From NCBI RefSeq assembly GCF_037975245.1, contig NC_092562.1:31064554-31128553 (forward strand): a DNA stretch of 64,000 nt, read 5' to 3'. A program made the translations under genes and the position numbers. Under the pieces are notes generated by a model that was given only the letters and a program-made list of their open reading frames with translations, made no database searches and was not told where the DNA came from. Positions 36,017-48,799 of this stretch are shown in pieces; the stretch's first letter is position 1, and each line of letters opens with the position of its first letter. Source of the DNA: Apostichopus japonicus. Its lineage: Eukaryota > Echinodermata > Holothuroidea > Aspidochirotida > Stichopodidae.

Positions 36017-38032
36017 AGTCAATGATAGGATACATCAGTAGGTTATATATCCCCAACACAGTACTGTACTTGGACATCCTGTCCACTGCCAATCTAACTA
36101 TGAGTCAATTAGAGGATACCTCAGTAGGTTATATCCCCAACGAAATACAGTACTAGGACACTGTCCACTAGCTGCCAATCTAACTATGAGTCAATTAGAG
36201 GATACATCAGTAGGTTATCCCCAACACAGTACGGTACTACTGTAGGACATCCTGTCCACTGCCAATCTAACTATGAGTCAATGAGGTGATACATCAGTAG
36301 GTCATATATCCCCAACACAGAACGGTACTAGGGCATCCTGTCCACTGCCAATCTAACTATGAGTCAATTAGAGGATACATATCCAACATAGTATGGTACT
36401 AGGACATCCTGTCCACTGCCAATCTAACTATGAGTCAATTAGAGGATACATCAGTAGGTTATATATCCCCAACACAGTATGGTACTAGGACATCCTGTCC
36501 ACTACCAATCTAACTATTTGTCAATTAGAGGATACATATCCAACATAGTATGGTACTAGGACATCCTGTCCACTGCCAATCTAACTATGAGTCAATTAGA
36601 GGATACATCAGTAGGTTATATATCCCCAACTTAATACAGTACTAGGACATCCTGTCCACTGCAAATCTGTCTATGAGTCAATTAGAGGATATATCAGTAG
36701 GAAATATATCCCAAACATAGTACAGGACTACAGGTTGGACATCCTGTCCACTGCCAATCTAACTATAAGTCAATGATAGGATACATCAGTAGGTTATATA
36801 TCCCCAACACAGTATAGTACTAGGACATCCAGTCCACTGCCAATCTAACTATGAGTCAATGATAGGATACATCAGTAGGTTATATATACCCAACACAGTA
36901 CGGTACTAGGACATCCTGTCCACTGCCAATCTAACTATCAGTCAATGATAGGATACATCAGTAGGTTATATATCCCCAACACAGTACAGTACTAGGACAT
37001 CCAGTCCACTGCCAATCTAACTATGAGTCAATGATAGGATACATCAGTAGGTTATATATACCCAACACAGTACGGTACTAGGACATCCTGTCGCCTGCCA
37101 ATCTAACTATCAGTCAATGATAGGATACATCAGTAGGTTATATATCCCCAACACAGTACAGTACTAGGACATCAAGTCCACTGCCAATCTAACTATGAGT
37201 CAATGATAGGATACATCAGTAGGTTATATATACCCAACACAGTACGGTACTAGGACATCCTGTCCCCTGCCAATCTAACTATCAGTCAATGATAGGATAC
37301 ATCAGTAGGTTATATATCCCCAACACAGTATAGTACTAGGACATCCAGTCCACTGCCAATCTAACTATGAGTCAATGATAGGATACATCAGTAGGTTATA
37401 TATACCCAACACAGTACGGTACTAGGACATCCTGTCCCCTGCCAATCTAACTATCAGTCAATGATAGGATACATCAGTAGGTTATATATCCCCAACACAG
37501 TACAGTACTAGGACATCCTGTTCACTGCCAATCTAACTATGAGTCAATGATAGGATACATCAGTAGGTTATATATACCCAACACAGTACGGTACTAGGAC
37601 ATCCTGTCCACTGCCAATCTAACTATCAGTCAATGATAGGATACATCAGTAGGTTATATATCCCCAACACAGTACAGTACTAGGACATCCTGTCCACTGT
37701 CAATCTAACTATGAGTCAATGATAGGATACATAAGTAGGTTATATATCCCCAACACAGTACAGTACTAGAACATCCAGTCCACTGCCAATCTAACTATGA
37801 GTCAGTGATAGGATACATCAGTAGGTTATATATCCCCAACACAGTACTGTACTAGGACATCCAGTCCATTGCCAATCTAACTATGAGTCAATGATAGGAT
37901 ACATCAGTAGGTTATATATACCCAACACAGTACGGTACTAGAACATACAGTCCACTGCCAATCTAACTATGAGTCAATGATAGGATACATCAGTAGGTTA
38001 TATATCCCCAATACAGTACGGTACTAGGACAT
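36017..38032 (+). repeat. 86-bp satellite array, segment 2 (~23 units)
   Basis: This continues segment 1. Units at the left (36017-36780) carry many small deletions, for example AGAGGATACATATCC. Units at 36790-37650 alternate between two subtypes to make a 172-bp higher-order repeat. The array ends at GGTACTAGGACAT, where the 14.8-kb insertion begins. Confidence 0.97.
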
Positions 38033-38047
38033 GCCCTCATACAAATT

Positions 38048-38460
38048 GAAGCATGCAAATTGCATGTAAATTGCATGTAAATTGTATGTATCTTGAATGA
38101 AAAGGCTAAAACATGCAATTTGCATGCATGTACATGCTCTACACATGCTGTTTTCATACAATTTACATGCATGCATCCAGGAAGCATGTATTTATGCATG
38201 CATGTATTCGAATACATTCGTGTAAACCTTACACTAAGCATGTATTGCAGCAATATAAGTGTCCATTGGTGTACGCATGCATTCAACCAAACAGTCAAAC
38301 ATGTATTTGGACTTAGCTGTTTTATGAATGCTTGTGAAGCATGTATTTTGGACTTTGTCAAATTAATAGTGCATGTATTCAAATTTACAGTGCATGTATT
38401 TTGGACTTTGATTTACAATTGCACACATGCAATTAGTCAATTTGGATGTAATTTTATGGT
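38048..38460. repeat. Left subterminal ATGCATG/AGCATG-rich region
   Basis: There are many copies of TGCATG, CATGTATTT and TTTACATGCATGCA, many of them palindromic. Both strands stay open here only because of the repeat, so the open frames are not genes. Confidence 0.85.
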
Positions 38461-40079
38461 ATACTGTATATAGGATGATTATATCATATTTTATCACAAT
38501 AAGTTTTGGTAGGAATGAAGAGTTTGATTATTTTTCTTTTCCAGATGAGCTCTTGACATCTTAAGATGCAAACAAGAATTCATTTTTTCGAATTTCAGCT
38601 AGCTGGTTGTTTAAAGTTACAACCTCATGCATTGGTGATATATGTTATTAAATGGAGCACCCTGAAATATAAAGCATTGATTTGGTATTCTCCCATGAGT
38701 TATAAGGAAATGCCATTGTGTATTTAGCTACTGTACATGCTTCATACAGTGCCTTGATTCCAACTTTACATACTGTGATAACAGAAATTTAAAAACTTTA
38801 TAAAAAATACAGGATGATGCGGTATGACTTTTTGAAGTTTATATTTGGTATTGCCTGCACTCTCAAAATAATTATTTTACCAGTTATACATTCACTAATG
38901 TTCACTAATGCATTACAACAATAAGTTGGTGAAAGTAGAGTGGACTAGTACTCTATGTTACACCCCTAGTAGTCAATTAGGGTCACAACTCTTTTTATGG
39001 ACACCAAATGTTTTTTGGGTGGCCAAATGTACACAGTCAATTGGAAAAATGTCAGCCAGTGTTTTTAGTTACTAGGAATTCAAAACGGGCGTTCCAGGGA
39101 TGCATCTGCCCGAAAAAGTTTGCATTCAGCAGATAAAAACTTATGTCCCCCAAGACAAACCTGTGTTAAAAGCACAAGCCAAGCTATGACCTTTACGTTC
39201 TTTTGAAGTCAAGTATAACATCCCTAGATCACAATTGCTTGCACTTTGAGACTAAATAGTATGGTTGAGGCCTATATACACACACAAACAAATTAAAAAA
39301 AGATAAAATTAGTTGCAGTACATTTCAAGAAAATGTACAAATTTGAATGTTCACCAAAGCTGATGTTTTTCCTGTTCTGGTAGACTTAGCCTAAGCTAAG
39401 TGTAACATGCACAGTACGACTTCCTTGAGTACTGTAGGCCAAAACTAGAGCACCAATGGTGCAGAAGCTCATACCTTTTCGAGCTTAAAAATGTAGGGCC
39501 CACAAAACTTTATGGCCCACCAAATTTCAGATTCCACCAATTTTGGGCCCATGAGGGATAACCCCCCCCCCCCCTCCGTTAGCAGAATACTGGCCACACC
39601 ACTGGCTATAATTCCTATTTTCCCCCTTTAAATCCTGTTTTACCCACTCTCTCTACCACTGACCTACCCTATTGAACTTTCTCCCCTCTACCTGAGCAGA
39701 CCTGAAGCACTCCTTACCAAAATTTTGGCTGGCTGCCTACATACATCAGGCTCAAAGACTTCTAAGAATCGGCAAGTGCTGATTGGCTATAGGGCTCTCA
39801 TGCTTACAGTTCAACAGTTAATAACAACTCCCAGTCCTGCTTTAATTCCACTAACAGCCTCTGCAGAGCTTAACCACAAATGTAAACAAACACTGCAGAG
39901 ACTGGGAGACAAATTAAAGGAGCTTTGGCAAAAGGTGCAGGCTCAGATTTTTTTAAACAATGGGGATTAATTGTAATTGATTAACTTTTGACCAAAATTT
40001 TTAGGCATCATCTTATTCATACACAATCCAACAATCATCAGTTCAACTTTGAATATGATCCATCAAATTCTTGAGGAGA
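38461..40079. other. Unrecognised interior of the 14.8-kb segment
   Basis: A poly-C tract lies at about 39562-39575. The open frame at 39725-39970 (81 codons, plus) has no recognisable family, and upstream splice sites are unclear. Confidence 0.3.
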
Positions 40080-41145
40080 TTGAGATATTTGAAAATATTA
40101 CAAAGAATGACCCCCGATGACCCCCTAAAAGACATTTGACCTCAATTTTCTGAACACCCCTCGTAACTCTCATCCCGAGGAACATTGTGACCAAGTTTCA
40201 TTATAATTGGCCATACACTGTACGAACAGGAGCAATTTGAAAATATAGGGCCGCGGCCCGGGCCACAAAAGACCCCTAGTTGATCTTTGATCTCAAATTC
40301 ATGAACACCCTGAAGGTAGAACTACCATAGTACTATCGTGACAAACCCTCAACATTGTACCATGGAATCTGTAGGAGAAGAAGCATTTTGCGTATTTCCA
40401 CAAAATGGCTCATTACGGCCCACAGGTGACCTTTGACCCCAAATTTTGGACCATCTCTGATGGCCCTATACCCAATGGTCCTTGTGTCCAAGTTTCATGA
40501 AATTCCATCAAACACTGTGCGAGTGGAAGCGGTTTACCAATTGTTGACGGATAGAGTGATAGAGTGATAGACGCCGCACTGTAACAATAGCTCACACCAG
40601 CATGCTGGTATGAGCTAAAAATGTTACAAATGACCCCTGATGACCCCCTAAATGACATTTGACCTCAATTTTCCGAACACCCCTCATAACCCTCATCCCG
40701 AGGAACGTTGTGACCAACTTTCATTATAACTGGCCATACGCTGTACAAACAGGAGCAATTTGAAAATATAGGACCACGGCCCGGGCCACAAAAGACCCCT
40801 AGTTGATCTTTGATCTCAAATTCATGAACACCCTGAAGGTAAAACTTCCATAGTACTATCGTGACAAACCCTCAACGTTGTACCATGGAATCTGTAGGAG
40901 AAGAAGCATTTTGCGTATTTCCACAAAATGGCCCATTACGGCCCACAGGTGACCATTGACCCCAAATTTCGGACCATCTCTGATGGCCCTATACCCAATG
41001 GTCCTTGTGTCCAAGTTTCATGAAATACCATCAAACACTGTGTGAGTGGGAGCGGTTTTACCAATTGTTGACGGATAGAGTGATAGAGTGATAGACGCCG
41101 CACTGTAACAATAGCTCACACCAGCATGCTGGTATGAGCTAAAAA
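40080..41145 (+). repeat. ~520-bp element, two tandem copies
   Basis: ACATTTGACCTCAATTTTC starts near 40131 and 40652. GACGGATAGAGTGATAGAG and the end CACCAGCATGCTGGTATGAG recur in each copy, the last ending at about 40616 and 41141. The palindromic tail (CCAGCATGCTGG) marks the 3' end of each unit. There are no coding frames. Confidence 0.9.
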
Positions 41146-41162
41146 ACTATATTTGGCATTAC

Positions 41163-41885
41163 TTTACATTGTGACTAACAGCAAAAAAGTCTTTGGATTG
41201 TTCTTTGCAAAACAACTTCTGTCATCCACCCCTACTCCCCCCCCTCCCCCAAGGAAAAAAAATAGAACGACAACCTAAGTGTAATTGTTCTTCCTTCTGA
41301 GCACTGAACACGAGCCCTTCAATCTTATTATTCAGGTAACTCTTGCGCTGTAGAATAAAGCGGTAAAGGTTTTACAAATTTCCAAAGAGATGCGCAATGC
41401 CCTCTTGAGTCAAAAGTGAACGACAGCCATTAAGACAGAAAGAAAGATGAGAGGCTTACCACAGCAAGTTACAACAAATACTTTTCAAATTGATTTTACC
41501 TACTGTACAATGAAGAATAACATTCAGATTACTATGAAATTCCTTACATATAGGAAATGCTTGTTGAAATTATTGTTTCACAACAAAAAGGTCATAACAT
41601 GACCTAACCTTATGGATTTTGTGTACAAACATATTGCAGCTTATAAATAGAATATAAACGATTGGTGTCTTTACCTGCTACTGCATAAACAAAACTTCTG
41701 CTTTACATCGTGACTCACAGCAAAGAAGTCTTTAGATTGTTCTTTGCCAAACAACTTGTCATCCACCCCTACTCCTCCCCTCCCCCCAAGAAAAAATTAA
41801 TAGAATGGCAACCTAAGTGTAATTGTTCTTCCTTCTGAGCACTGAACACGAGCCTTTCAATCTAATTATTCAGGTAACTCTTGCG
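41163..41885 (+). repeat. ~190-bp direct repeat pair (41163-41350 and 41700-41885)
   Basis: AGTCTTTxGATTGTTCTTTG, TCATCCACCCCTACTCC and GAGCACTGAACACGAGCC occur in the same order in both, with few differences. Confidence 0.85.
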
Positions 41886-42437
41886 GAGAGTGAAGTTAAG
41901 AAAAGGTTCACTGTTTTACGAGAAATACGTGGAAAGTCCATTGTGATTGCGGTACACTCCGCACAATGACATCACAGAGTGACCTGTACGTGCTTTTTGC
42001 ACCACGTTTCTGGTCAGTTTGAATCTGCTACTGTAACTTTGACATCAAATAATGTCTCTTTGGACTAAACGGGAACCACGGTATTGTTTGTGTACTATTT
42101 ACTACTAAAACACTTTAGACTAGTATGATCTAGCCAAAACAAAAGAAAATTTCCGCCTCCAGCTATGCATTTTAAGGGCAGTTTCATGCTCCTAATTTTA
42201 AAGAAGCTTAATTGCATGTAATTTTGGTGGACTAGGCTACAGGGCTAAGCCTAGGTATGGACCAAGGCAGTAATAGTAATACAAATAAGATATAGCCTAT
42301 ATAGGCCTATTCACAATATTACCCTACTAATAAAAAGTACTGTAGGCAGTGTATAGCCTTACCAATACCACAGGCTGTATACCTTTTTGTTCATGGTGAG
42401 AAAAACATCCAGTTCCATCATAACTGAAGTAAAAAAG

Positions 42438-42728
42438 TCATTTTAACAACCTTTCAGCTCCTTCATCGATTCCTTCTGTTGGGAGTTGAGTGGTACCAAC
42501 GTTAGTAGTATTCAGACTAGTCGTAGAACTAGTACTAGCTGGGCTAACGTCAACACTAACATGAGTAGTGTCACTAATATTGGGCCTAACGTAAGGCATC
42601 TCATCACCATTGTCTAAATCGTCTAACTGAGATGAGCTTAGTCGCCACCGTGTGGTTGGTGGCATACATTTAAACGGGTTGCTTGTCCTGAAATAGTCTC
42701 TATATTTAGAAGGCATTGCAGGCCTCAA
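42438..42728 (-). CDS. Unrecognised open frame, possible exon
   Basis: This 96-codon minus-strand frame starts MRPAMPSKYRDYFRTSNPF. It has a basic start, then an acidic patch (SQLDDLDNGDEMPYV) and a Ser/Thr-rich low-complexity tail (SPASTSSTTSLNTTNVGTT). A potential donor (AAAG|GTTGTT) lies just before the stop. I do not recognise a family. It lies within the 14.8-kb segment, next to the LINE remnant on the same strand. It could be the 5' exon of a transposon gene or spurious. Confidence 0.25.
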   Translation of the reverse strand: MRPAMPSKYRDYFRTSNPFKCMPPTTRWRLSSSQLDDLDNGDEMPYVRPNISDTTHVSVDVSPASTSSTTSLNTTNVGTTQLPTEGIDEGAERLLK

Positions 42729-42849
42729 TATTGATCGACAAAAGTTCCGGAATTTTCTTAGAGCATAGAAGTAACGTCGTCCGTACTTCCTCTAAAAGTC
42801 TTAAGGACAAGGTCTAGGCCTATACATATCGCGCGATATGCGCACAGTA

Positions 42850-43035
42850 CAGTAGTAGTAGTAAGTTGAGTCTCATGTATCCGACATGCTCAGTAACTAA
42901 CCTCCGCCATGTATCACGATCTTGCGCAAGGTTTATTGCTTCTTCGAAATTGTTAATATTAACGTCCTTAAATTGCGACTTTATTTTTCCAATCCAGGTA
43001 GTCACGGGCCTTCCTACTGGTTTAGTACAGTACAA
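42850..43035 (-). pseudogene. LINE reverse transcriptase 3'-end fragment
   Basis: GRPVTTWIGKIKSQFKD followed by FEEAINLAQDRDTWRRLV is the C-terminal signature of many RTE/jockey/L1-like RT proteins. These end with a GRP-x-x-x-W-x-D-I stretch and an A-x-DR-x-x-WR motif. Only this ~55-residue tail is present, so it is a 5'-truncated copy. Confidence 0.68.
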
Positions 43036-43107
43036 TATACTATTTTACGTTGGTCGAAGTTAAGTTGAACATTGCTGTCGGCAACATGAATATTCATAAT
43101 GACCGAC

Positions 43108-44047
43108 CGTATGGAAAGCCTTTTTTCACATTTAATAAGGAATTTCAGATATCTCGAAATAATTTCAGATATCTCAAATTAAATTACAGATATCTCCAAT
43201 TTATTTAAGATATCTACAAATAATTGCAGATATCATAAAATCAATTTCAGATATCTCGAAATACAAGGGAATTTCAGATATCTGAAATTGAATTCGAGAT
43301 ATCTCGAATTCAATTGCAGATATCTCGAATTCAATTTCAGATATCTCGAATTCAATTTCAGATATCTCGAATTCAATTTCAGATATCTGAAATAGAATTT
43401 CAGATATCTCGAATTCAATTTCGGATATCTCGAATTCAATTTCAGATATCTCGAATTCAATTTCAGATATCTCGAATTCAATTTCAGATATCTGAAATAG
43501 AATTTCAGATATCTCGAATTCAATTACAGATATCTGAAAATACCCAATTAAATGTTAAAATGGCTTTCCATACGTGCCATTTTAACATTTAATCGGGAAT
43601 TTCTGCATATGCATTACAGATATCTGTAATTCAATTGCAGATATCTCGAATTCAATTTCAGATATCTCGAATTAGATTTGCAGATATCTTGAATTCAATT
43701 TCAGATATCTCGAATTCAATTTCAGATATCTCGAATTCAATTTCAGATATCTCGAATTCAATTTCAGATATCTGAAATAGAATTTCAGATATCTCGAATT
43801 CAATTTCGGATATCTCGAATTCAATTTCAGATATCTGAATTAGAATTTCAGATATCTCGAAATCTATATTAGATATCTCGAATTCAATTTCAGATATCTG
43901 AAATAAAATTTCAGATATCTCGAATTCAATTTCAGATATCTCGAATTGAATTTTAGATATCTGAAATAGAATTTTAGATATCTAAAATAAGAAACAATTT
44001 AAGTTATCTGAAATTCCCGATTAAATGTTAAAATGGCTTTCCATACG
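43108..44047. mobile_element. GATATC-rich TIR element with ~21-bp internal tandem repeats
   Basis: The ends CGTATGGAAAGCC (43108) and GGCTTTCCATACG (44047) are perfect inverted copies. A third internal copy lies at 43562-43574, so the element is a head-to-tail or nested double. The interior is a tandem array of CAGATATCTCGAATTCAATTT (21 bp; GATATC and GAATTC are both palindromes), which makes the frames open on both strands. GACC occurs on both sides if the ends are taken as GTATGG and CCATAC, a possible 4-bp target duplication. Confidence 0.85.
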
Positions 44048-44359
44048 ACCGTACCGACGCGGAACTAAACCGCAGACGGCGTGCCCGGTACGTTTATTCA
44101 TCATTTTTAGCTTTGTCTGGTCTTCTAAAGCGGAGAAAAACGATACCAAAAAAAAAAAGAAAACCCACAATTTCTACAATAACTTATTTTAATTAATTAC
44201 ACCTGTCCTGTTTCACCCACGAAACACGAACCAAATAGATTCGTTTCGTGTTAAATTTATTACAGTTCACATTTCCAAGGAACATTACTCGGGACTCTAT
44301 CAATTTCGGCGGTAAAACTTATACACTTTCAAAGATAGTTACAGTATATATATATATAG

Positions 44360-45019
44360 CAGGGATGTAAGTCTTCCGTATTTTTACGGAAATCCGTTTT
44401 TTTTTAAATTCCATTAAAGTTTCCACAAAATTGTACGAATACCAAAGACACAACGCGACAAAAATGCTTGGCCCGTTTTAGCAAGCTAACTTCAATTTTC
44501 ACTCATCGATCAACCAAAATACCATTTCCTGTTACACATCGCATTGCAACGTACAACATTGTGCCATGTGAACATCGTTGCGTACGTGCGAACTTCAAAT
44601 CGCCATAGCTCATTTCTGTCGTTGAAAAACCTTGCCTAATTCACATCTTCTTAACTGCTGGTGCTCGACATAAGTTTCGGAATTAACGCTTGTGATATTT
44701 GTGAGCGGCGGCAATCTACGGGATACGCATATGATAGTTGATATTCGTGATCGCATTCGAATGTGAGACTGCTTTTTATTACGGAGTTCGCTGCGACGTA
44801 TTCGTAACTTTGAGCTAGCCTAACATAACGATAGTGTGTAAGTAGTCAGAACTAGGAGTAGGATGTGTTAGCGCTAATACTTTTGAGCTAGCCTAACATA
44901 ACGATAGTGTGTAAGTAGTCAGAGCTAGGAGTAGGATGTGTTAGGACGGCATTCACCCGGGGTCTCCGAATAGTTTTCCGTATTTTTGGGGGGGGGGGGG
45001 GGCTGCACTTACATCCCTG
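44360..45019. mobile_element. hAT-like element with CAGGGATGTAAGT termini, 660 bp
   Basis: The left end CAGGGATGTAAGTC and the right end CACTTACATCCCTG are inverted. The flanks ATATATAG (left) and ATATTATAG (right) look like a slightly altered 8-bp duplication in AT-rich DNA. It contains a 71-bp tandem duplication (TTGAGCTAGCCTAACATAAC at 44811 and 44883) and a poly-G tract. Confidence 0.7.
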
Positions 45020-45343
45020 ATATTATAGATATCGGAAGACTTCAGTGGCGTGTTGTCGGTATCATCTTTTTCGGAAATTTGCTCGTTTTTTGGCTCATTT
45101 TAGTGAACTCCTCCTGTTGCGTTCACTCTTGTATCAAGGTTTATTGTTTCTGTCAACGGATCTAGTGTTTAAAGCAGTTTGGATTCATTATTTCCAGTGA
45201 TTTAGTTGAGTGCATTTTTCGAATTTCAACTTTTCTGTCATGTTGTAGTAGCCTATACTATAGCCTACCACTTGCATTATACCACTTGCATTGTACGTGG
45301 TTCAGTACGTTAGTCGTTTACCAGCAAGAGAAAAAGTGCAAAT

Positions 45344-45447
45344 ATGGTGGAAGCTTGCTGGGGACCGAAGAAGATATTAACCGAAGAACGACGAGCTCAG
45401 GAGAGAGTTACAACGGTATCAACGTATGCCCCAACCAAAATTACCAT
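45344..45447 (+). CDS. Possible first coding exon, unrecognised
   Basis: This ATG-initiated frame (MVEACWGPKKILTEERRAQE...) has 34 codons and ends at a strong donor (CAT|GTAAGT, phase 2). It is basic and helix-prone. A plausible untranslated leader precedes it, and downstream on the same strand are the exon candidates at 48168 and 48800. The phase-2 donor does not fit the 48168 exon directly, so a missing exon would be required. No family was recognised. Confidence 0.3.
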
Positions 45448-45640
45448 GTAAGTAATGTTTTTGCACATGTGCTCTCATAATGTTTACATTTTTTTCTTTA
45501 TTTTAATTAGGCCTAGGCCCCTACTTTGGTTTTTTTTTACTTATCCTGAAAAACTAAAAGACGTGCAATGTACAGTAAGATTATAAGCTACATCATTCAT
45601 TGGAAGGATCATGCATCACGGAAGGTCAAATTGATAATAT

Positions 45641-47919
45641 AGGGTCATTCCATATCAAATCACCAGATTTTGGGGTATGTTGTAGTTCGACATTTTTGAA
45701 AAATTCCCAAATTTATTGCATGAGTGGACCACCATAAAATAAGCATATTCTGAAAATTTCAGTTGCATTGCTTTACAATTGGCCGATTTAAAATTCTTTG
45801 AAATTCCGCAATTTGTCGCCACCATGGCAATTTGGCTTTTTCTTGACTTTTGAGGTCTCATTTCTCAGCAATTACACATCCTACTACCTTTCTATTACAG
45901 ATGCCTATAGAGTCTAACCCATAGAACAGGAAAATAAAAAATTAGGCTACAAAAATATTGCCTTGTGGAGTTAGGTCAACTTAAAAGTGTCAAAATATTT
46001 GATTTTTGTACTTTTCACTAAAAAATGTGCTATTTTTAGTGATGAATTGCTCCTAAACCATTGCTTCAGGGTATTTGATTCTTTCAGAGGTTATTATGTC
46101 TAGTATAAACATTACAAAATAATGATTACAATGCTTTCCTAGAATATGTAACTTGCAAGTTGTGCAACTCTAAAGTTGCTATTTCATGCTGCGATTCAGC
46201 ATGAGGTAGGGGTTTTGATGCCAATTTTTTACCAAAGTAACCATGTTAGAGGTGTCAGGGTTTATACTTTATTAATAAGTATAAAGTTCTTACACATTAA
46301 CAAATTTCAGGGTTCTGGCTGTTCTCAATATTAATTTATGAAGTTGTTAAGTTGCTCCGATGTACAAAAGAGGTCGTTTTTGACGGCCAATAACTCAAAA
46401 CGCGTCAAATTAAAAAAAAATGATAATTTTTTCTGGAAGAGATATAGTACCACCCTGTTTGTACAAAAAATTTCAGGAGGCTGTTTTGCCTTATTTTGAA
46501 ATGAAAAATCCTCAAAGTTTGTCAAAGTCAGTACACACATATGTATGTACAGTGTGTACAGTACATACACTGTACTGAGTGTATATGTACGGAGTGCCAT
46601 GAGTGCCAGAAGACTATGTTTGAACTAACACTAATATACACACTGTACCTATACAATTGGTTGAATTAGAAGACTTTACTATAGAATTAATTTCAACCAG
46701 TACATAGATGTATGTACAGTACAAAACTGTACTGGGTGTACATGTACAGTGTGTTAGTGTTGTTTTAACATAGTCTTCTGGCACTCATGGCACTCCGTAC
46801 ATATACACTCAGTACAGTGTATGTACTGTACACACTGTACATATACATATGTGTGTACTGGTTGAAATTCATTTTATAAGTCTTCTAATTAAATGAATTC
46901 AACCAGGAGCAGACAAGTACATTGCAAATAGTGTTTTGTTATATGAAATTAAAAACTGCACAGTATTGAACTGAATGACCTTGAAGTACAGTACAATACC
47001 CAGGGTCAAAACTCATGGAACATCAAAACGGGCAAAAACGTTTTTTTTTGTAAAAATCCCAAACTTTGAGGATTTTTCATTTCAAAATAAGGCAAAACAC
47101 CCTCCTGAAATTTTTTGTACAAACAGGGTGGTACTATATCTCTTCCAGAAAAAATTATCAATTTTTTTTAATTTGACGCGTTTTGAGTTATTGGCCGTCA
47201 AAAACGACCTCTTTTGTACATCGGAGCAACTTAACAACTTCATAAATTAATATTGAGAACAGCTAGAACCCTGAAATTTGTTAATGTGTAAGAACTTTAT
47301 ACTTATTAATAAAGTATAAACCCTGACACCTCTAACATGGTTACTTTGGTAATGAATTGGCATCAAAACCCCTACCTCATGCTGAATCGCAGCATGAAAT
47401 AGCAACTTTAGAGTTGCACAACTTGCAAACATAGTCTAGGAAAGCATTGTAATCATTATTTTGTAATATTTGTACTAGACATAATAACCTCTGAAAGAAT
47501 CAAGTACCCTGAAGCAATGGTTTAGGAGCAATTCATCACTAAAAATAGCACATTTTTTAGTGAAAAGTACAAAAATCAAATATTTTGACACTTTTAAGTT
47601 GACCTAACTCCACAAGACAATATTTTTGTAGCCTAATTTTTTATTTTCCTGTTCTATGGGATAGACTCTTTAGGCATCTGTATTAGAAAGGTAGTAGAAT
47701 GTTCAATTGCTGAGAAATGAGACCTCAAAAGTCAAGAAAATGCCATGGTGGCGACAAATTGCGGAATTTCAAAGTGTGATTAATCGGCCAATTGTAAAGC
47801 AATGCAACTGAAATTTTCAGAATATGCTTATTTTATGGTGGTCCACTCATACAATAAATTTGGGAATTTTTGGAAAGGGTGCAGCAACAGCCATCTGTGA
47901 TTTGACACGGAATGACCCT
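45641..47919. mobile_element. 2.3-kb foldback element with ~1-kb inverted arms
   Basis: The termini AGGGTCATTCC and GGAATGACCCT are flanked on both sides by ATAT. The arms (about 45641-46636 and 46750-47919) are inverted copies over nearly their full length, for example AAAACGCGTCAAATT (46398) and AATTTGACGCGTTTT (47169). The right arm has about 170 extra bases near 46870-47040. The mirrored 89- and 91-codon open frames in the arms are parts of the repeat, not a gene pair. A transcript would form a long double-stranded RNA. Confidence 0.9.
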
Positions 47920-48167
47920 ATATTGTTTCTGAAATTGTTTGGGCCAAATATGAACTGCAAATGCTCCATTGATATTGTGATCCATTAAGATAAACCTTCA
48001 ATTTTGTTGTTCTGGTTACACGCATCATTTCAGCTGTGTCACCTCTTCTGTCTTACTATTGTTTTCTTTGATATATGGACATATTTTGACAGAATAAAGC
48101 TTGTTTTAACAAACATTTTCAATTAATGTCAATAAGATTTCACAGAACCTTTGCTCTTTCCTTACAG

Positions 48168-48253
48168 CAGTCACTTGTGAGGAACTGCATTTCTTGAAAT
48201 GCTTGACAGGTGCATTGGAATGCCAACAAGTCTTCCTTGGCAACAAGAAACAG
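48168..48253 (+). CDS. Candidate internal exon of an unrecognised gene
   Basis: The acceptor TTTCCTTACAG and donor CAG|GTTTGA delimit 86 nt reading VTCEELHFLKCLTGALECQQ then VFLGNKKQ (acceptor phase 1, donor phase 0). It joins in frame to the next candidate exon at 48800, whose acceptor is phase 0. Three cysteines are visible. I do not recognise the family. Confidence 0.4.
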
Positions 48254-48799
48254 GTTTGATTTTTGTAGTATTTTTTTAGAGGCATTTTTTAAAGGAGGAT
48301 AGGTAGGTAGTTGAGAGATACACAACTTTCTGTACAGTTTCCCTTCAAATCAGCTATAAATATGCATCCTGCAAAGATTTCCCCAAAAACTGCCTCATCA
48401 GTAGCAATTTCAACCAGAAATTTCTTTAATCACCAGAAAGAAACCGTTTGTGTTTGAAAGTCAACGTCCCAGTTTAAAGGAAATTCAAATATAAACCACT
48501 GTACAGAGAGTAATGTAAAATGTCATTATTGTTCATCTTTAAACTTAAAGTAGTAGAGGTGTTGGGGAAGTGATGTTGATATACCATGTAAATTGTACCA
48601 TCTTTGCTTTGTTTCTCTTTTTGATTTTGTTATTATATGCTGCAAGGGCTTGAATCAGAACAATTGATAGAACTCTTTGAATAATACTCCCTCATTTAAA
48701 GGGAAGAATGACACTCCACAGCCATGCATCCATCATCTTTCCTCTAGGCCTGAGGTTGCTTATAACTTTAATAAAAGTTGTTCATACTTTTTCTTACAG

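Noticed and set aside
32469-38032. CRISPR-like array (regular repeats)
   Set aside because: The whole 86-bp unit is conserved with no unique spacers; it is a eukaryotic satellite.
37990-38473. 126- and 130-codon Cys/His/Met-rich frames on opposite strands
   Set aside because: The ATGCATG-rich subterminal repeat keeps several frames open; no splice or family support.
43233-43592. Repetitive open frames (QISRIQF / YLKLNSR units) on both strands
   Set aside because: Produced by the stop-free 21-bp GATATC/GAATTC repeat; the period is a multiple of three and both strands are open, so not a repeat protein gene.
46331-47250. Mirror-image 89- and 91-codon frames that look like a duplicated gene pair
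   Set aside because: They are the two arms of the foldback element; similarity comes from the inverted repeat, and there are no known domains.
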